Shown here in pieces: positions 61,485 to 64,000 of a stretch of 64,000 nucleotides of DNA. The notes beneath the pieces were generated by a model, which was not told the DNA's origin, did not search any database, and saw only the letters and a list, made by a program, of their open reading frames with translations. The position numbers were made by a program, and so were the translations under genes. Location: positions 124,001-188,000 of the forward strand of contig NZ_FTMY01000005.1 in the NCBI RefSeq assembly GCF_900156165.1. Reading direction: 5' to 3'. Position 1 is the stretch's first letter, and each line of letters starts with the position of its first letter. This DNA comes from Pseudacidovorax sp. RU35E (lineage in GTDB: Bacteria > Pseudomonadota > Gammaproteobacteria > Burkholderiales > Burkholderiaceae_C).

Positions 61485-61973
61485 GAGAGGGACTCCTGAT
61501 AGATGCGATGGAAGGGGGTTGAAGCGCGGTCCGGTCGGGACCACGGGTCGCAATCTATCGGCCTCCCACATGTCGATCCGACATAGATGTAAGTCGCTGT
61601 GTTGCTCACATTTTTTTGCGTTTGCTTCCAAATTCCACGCCGAAGTCTGGGGATTTCCGGGCTTTGGAGTTCGTAGGCCAATGCGCCTCGGCATCGTCGG
61701 CGCGCGCTCGGTCTCTGTGAATGTGCACACAAAAGTGCTCATTCCGGGTGCAGGGAACGGGCGCGATGTTCCTTAACGGAAGCTGAAGGCCTCTGTCAAA
61801 TCCAAACCCGCGACCTCCATGCGCCTTGAAACGTTTTCGATGGCGCAGAAGTGCGCGCATGGACACAGGCGTTCACAAAGCAGGGGCCGCGGTAACCGGG
61901 CGTCGGCCTTCTCCGTCGCGTCCCGCCCGGCGATCACCGCACACTGAGGCGGTGTTTCACTGAAGCTGTTTTC
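61485..61973. promoter_or_regulatory. Long divergent spacer, promoter region of the fibre cluster
   Basis: A 489-bp spacer, the second longest gap in the window, lower in GC than its surroundings (a run of seven T at about 61611-61617). Short open frames here show no family features. I see no clear -35/-10 pair. The palindrome at 61570-61584 is described separately. Both the fibre operon and the lipoprotein gene at 61974 must be driven from here. Confidence 0.5.
61570..61584. promoter_or_regulatory. 15-bp palindrome ATGTCG-N3-CGACAT upstream of the fibre cluster
   Basis: ATGTCGATCCGACAT has perfect six-base arms and a three-base centre. It lies about 85-100 bases before the start of the first fibre gene and could be a regulator site. 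No known motif was matched. Confidence 0.45.
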
Positions 61974-62597
61974 ATGTCCGTCACGACATCCACGATCCGA
62001 CGCCTGCCACTGGCCGGGGCCGCGCTGGTCGCCGCTGCGGCGCTGCTCCCAGGCTGCGAGCGCACCGCTGGCGCCGATATCCGCTACCCCGATGACGGTG
62101 CCATCGCACAAGCCCTGCGGCAGAACTTCGCCGAGGACCCCGACAACGCCCGGGCCCGCGAACTCATCCAGACCCTGGGCGGTGCCGACGGGCAACTCGA
62201 CTACAAGGTGCGCCGCGTGGTCTGGCGCCAGGGCAGCTTCGAGGTGCACTACGACGCCAGCCTGCGCATGGCCCAGGGCGGCGAGCAGAGTCTGCAGCGC
62301 CTGTACGCCACCATGATCCCCAAGGAAGAAGCCGCCCGGCTGCCCGACCAGAGCCTGAAGGCGCAGGAGGACTGGCTCAACGCCCAGGCCGACGCCCTGG
62401 CGCGCAGCGATGCCGCGCAGGGCCAGTCGCTCAAGGCCAGCCTGGAGAACCTGGGCCGCTGCTACCGGCAGGCCAAGGCCGGGGATACGGTGCCGCTGAT
62501 GGAGGGGCTACACGCGCTCCTGTCGCCCGCGCGCGAAGGGTTGTACGCGGAGCGCCTGCAGGCGCCTGGCGTGCAGCTCAAGTGCCTGCCGCTTTGA
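61974..62597 (+). CDS. Lipoprotein of unknown function
   Basis: A 207-residue lipoprotein with lipobox LLPGC (Cys28). The mature part is helical and charged: DDGAIAQALRQNFAEDPDNARARELIQTLGGADGQLDYKVRRVVWRQGSFEVHYDASLRMAQGGEQSLQRLYATMIP. No family was recognised. Its end overlaps the convergent CWC gene by 20 bases. It diverges from the fibre cluster, so a shared regulator is possible. Confidence 0.7.
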   Translation: MSVTTSTIRRLPLAGAALVAAAALLPGCERTAGADIRYPDDGAIAQALRQNFAEDPDNARARELIQTLGGADGQLDYKVRRVVWRQGSFEVHYDASLRMAQGGEQSLQRLYATMIPKEEAARLPDQSLKAQEDWLNAQADALARSDAAQGQSLKASLENLGRCYRQAKAGDTVPLMEGLHALLSPAREGLYAERLQAPGVQLKCLPL

Positions 62598-62832
62598 CCG
62601 CCCAGTCTGGCGCTGGGCAGGCCTGAGCCACGCAGTTCCTGCAGATGCAGGCCAGCCCCTGCGCTTCGGCCGGCACCTGGGCCCGCAGCGCAGCCGGGAT
62701 GGCCACCGTCATGCACCAGCAGTCGGTGCACGGCTCGCCGGTGCAGCGCGCCGCTTCGGCGCCGCAGGCGTTGGGCTGGCCGCACAAGGGGCACAGACTG
62801 GGGTCGATGGCGGCGCCCCGGGCTTCAGGCAT
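62578..62832 (-). CDS. Cysteine-rich CWC family protein
   Basis: An 84-residue protein with 11 Cys in CxxCG, CxxxPCxxCWC and CxCRNC groups, as in the cysteine-rich CWC family, which probably binds metal. The start overlaps the upstream kinase gene by 8 bases. Function unknown. Confidence 0.78.
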   Translation of the reverse strand: MPEARGAAIDPSLCPLCGQPNACGAEAARCTGEPCTDCWCMTVAIPAALRAQVPAEAQGLACICRNCVAQACPAPDWAVKAAGT

Positions 62833-63844
62833 ACAGGGGCTCCTCGGCCATCGCCTCGCACTGGTCCTGCAGCATCTGGATCTGGCCTTTCCAGTAGTCG
62901 CTGCTGCCGAACCACGGGAAGTTGATCGGGAAGATCGGGTCCTGCCAGCGGCGGGCCAGCCAGGCGCTGTAGTGCAGCAGGCGCAGGGTGCGCAGCGGCT
63001 CGATCAGCGCCAGTTCGCGGCGGTCGAATTCGCGCATCTGCTCGTAGCCGTCGAGCAGGCCCGACAGCTGCCCCGTGCGCTGCGCACGGTCGCCGGAGAG
63101 CAGCATCCACAGGTCCTGCACGGCCAGACCGGTGCGGGCGTCGTCCAGGTCGACGAAATGCGGGCCGCCACCGGGCCGGTCGGTGGGCGTCCAGAGGATG
63201 TTGCCGGGATGGCAGTCGCCGTGCACCCGCAGCCAGCGCAGGTCGCCGGCCGGCCGGGTCGTGTCCAGGGCGGTGGCGCCGATCATGGCCAGCGCCTCGT
63301 TGCAGGCGGCTTCCCATTCCTTCTGCACGTCCAGCGGAACCATGTCGTGCGCCAGCAGCCAGTCGCGCGAGGCGGTGCCGAAGCCCGCCAGGTCCAGCGC
63401 GGGCCGCTCGACAAAGGGCGCCTTGCGGCCCACGGCGTGGATGCGCGCGAGGAAGCGGCCCACCCATTCCACCACCTCGAAGTCGTCCAGCTCCGGTGCG
63501 CGCCCGCCGCGCGAGGGGCTGACCGCGAAGGCGAAGCCGCCGTGGTGGTGCAGCGTGCGGCCTTCCAGCGCCAGCGGCGCCACGACGGGGATGTCGTCCG
63601 CAGCGAGTTCGGTGGCGAAGTCGTGCTCCTCCTGGATCTGCGCGTCGCTCCAGCGGCCGGGCCGGTAGAACTTGACGACCACGTTCGAGCGGTCTTCCAG
63701 GCCCGCCTGGTAGACGCGGTTCTCGTAGGAATTGAGCGTCAGCAGCCGGCCATCGCCGTACAGGCCGACGCTGGCCAGCGCATCGAGCACCGCGTCCGGC
63801 GTGAGGGATTCGTAAGGGTGGCCGAGGGCCGGGGTGTCAGGCAT
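62825..63844 (-). CDS. srkA: SrkA/RdoA family serine/threonine protein kinase
   Basis: A 339-residue kinase-like protein of the YihE family, involved in envelope and stress survival in E. coli. Features: LLTLNSYENRVYQAGLEDRSNVVVKFYRPGRWSDAQIQEEH with the ATP-site Lys, LARIHAVGRK, catalytic VHGDCHPGNILW, metal-binding FVDLDDARTG and YWKGQIQMLQDQCEAM. The start at 63844 (MPDTPALGHPYESLTPDAVLDAL) is the family one; an ATG 30 codons upstream is rejected. Confidence 0.92.
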   Translation of the reverse strand: MPDTPALGHPYESLTPDAVLDALASVGLYGDGRLLTLNSYENRVYQAGLEDRSNVVVKFYRPGRWSDAQIQEEHDFATELAADDIPVVAPLALEGRTLHHHGGFAFAVSPSRGGRAPELDDFEVVEWVGRFLARIHAVGRKAPFVERPALDLAGFGTASRDWLLAHDMVPLDVQKEWEAACNEALAMIGATALDTTRPAGDLRWLRVHGDCHPGNILWTPTDRPGGGPHFVDLDDARTGLAVQDLWMLLSGDRAQRTGQLSGLLDGYEQMREFDRRELALIEPLRTLRLLHYSAWLARRWQDPIFPINFPWFGSSDYWKGQIQMLQDQCEAMAEEPLYA

Positions 63845-63902
63845 CGAGGCATTGTCGGCCTCGTGCCGCCGCGGCACGCCCGGTGGTGTCTTGCGCTGCA
63901 GC

Positions 63903-64000
63903 TCAGGGCGCGAGCGACACCACGTGCGCCGCACGCGGATCGCCCCGGCCGTGCATCACCGTGGGCCACAGCGCCTGCAGCGCCGCGCCGCCACGGTGCT
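63903..64000 (-). CDS. C-terminal end of an unidentified protein (partial)
   Basis: One minus-strand frame stays open from the window edge to a TGA at 63903, giving a tail HRGGAALQALWPTVMHGRG..HVVSLAP. It could be the last 32 codons of a gene upstream of srkA. No family recognised. Confidence 0.35.
   Translation of the reverse strand, partial: HRGGAALQALWPTVMHGRGDPRAAHVVSLAP

Overview
The window is very GC-rich and gene-dense. Its gene content (Bug/TctC-type solute-binding protein, class 1B SpeD, a TopB with a C-terminal SWIB domain, an extra-long IF-1, SiaABCD signalling genes, TonB receptor) suggests a chromosomal segment of a Burkholderiales betaproteobacterium, probably Comamonadaceae. 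This is inferred from protein families, not from rRNA. I saw no rRNA, tRNA, CRISPR array or intact insertion sequence.

Layout. 0-4.1 kb: birA (partial) and a SET-domain lysine methyltransferase, divergent from topB across a spacer with a 33-bp alternating purine/pyrimidine tract. 4.1-4.9 kb: non-coding repeat region with a 160-bp inverted repeat. 5-16.7 kb: housekeeping and small regulatory genes (gamma-Glu amidotransferase, infA, MFS, CYTH-CHAD, transglutaminase, YihY, a degenerate histidine kinase, slyD, an amidase, a lone receiver). 16.9-25.1 kb: pirin, YciI, Nramp, a LysR/MFS pair, a DNA glycosylase and a second amidase. 25.2-30.0 kb: a five-gene signalling operon, SiaA-SiaB-SiaC-SiaD plus a GGDEF-EAL protein, predicted to make and degrade c-di-GMP under a phosphatase/kinase switch. 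30.1-33.8 kb: tkt, an acetyltransferase and gapA. 34.0-36.5 kb: speD, murU-like and pepP, overlapping. 36.5-37.1 kb: a RelE/Phd-type toxin-antitoxin pair. 37.1-46.2 kb: catabolic and transport genes (D-amino-acid dehydrogenase, RidA, LysR, TctC, third amidase, deacetylase, BenE, gshB). 46.3-53.1 kb: Fur-box TonB receptor, amidotransferase, glyoxalase-fold protein, DHA2 exporter and a zinc metallopeptidase.

53.1-61.5 kb is the most unusual part. It is a minus-strand run of nine genes, several with ATGA overlaps. It encodes a small secreted repeat protein, a 1,052-residue secreted repeat protein, another small secreted protein, a CsgG/HfaB-like lipoprotein, a Sel1-like protein, a second small repeat protein, a lipoprotein, an OmpA-like protein and a membrane zinc-ribbon protein. 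Three of these share the same degenerate repeat (V-x-GN-x-A, then A-x-GG-x-A, then N-S-V-x-I). My reading is a curli- or holdfast-like surface fibre system whose subunits are not curlins. The SiaABCD/c-di-GMP operon could plausibly act on the same surface-attachment lifestyle.

61.9-64 kb: a lipoprotein, a cysteine-rich CWC protein, an SrkA-type kinase and a partial gene at the right edge.
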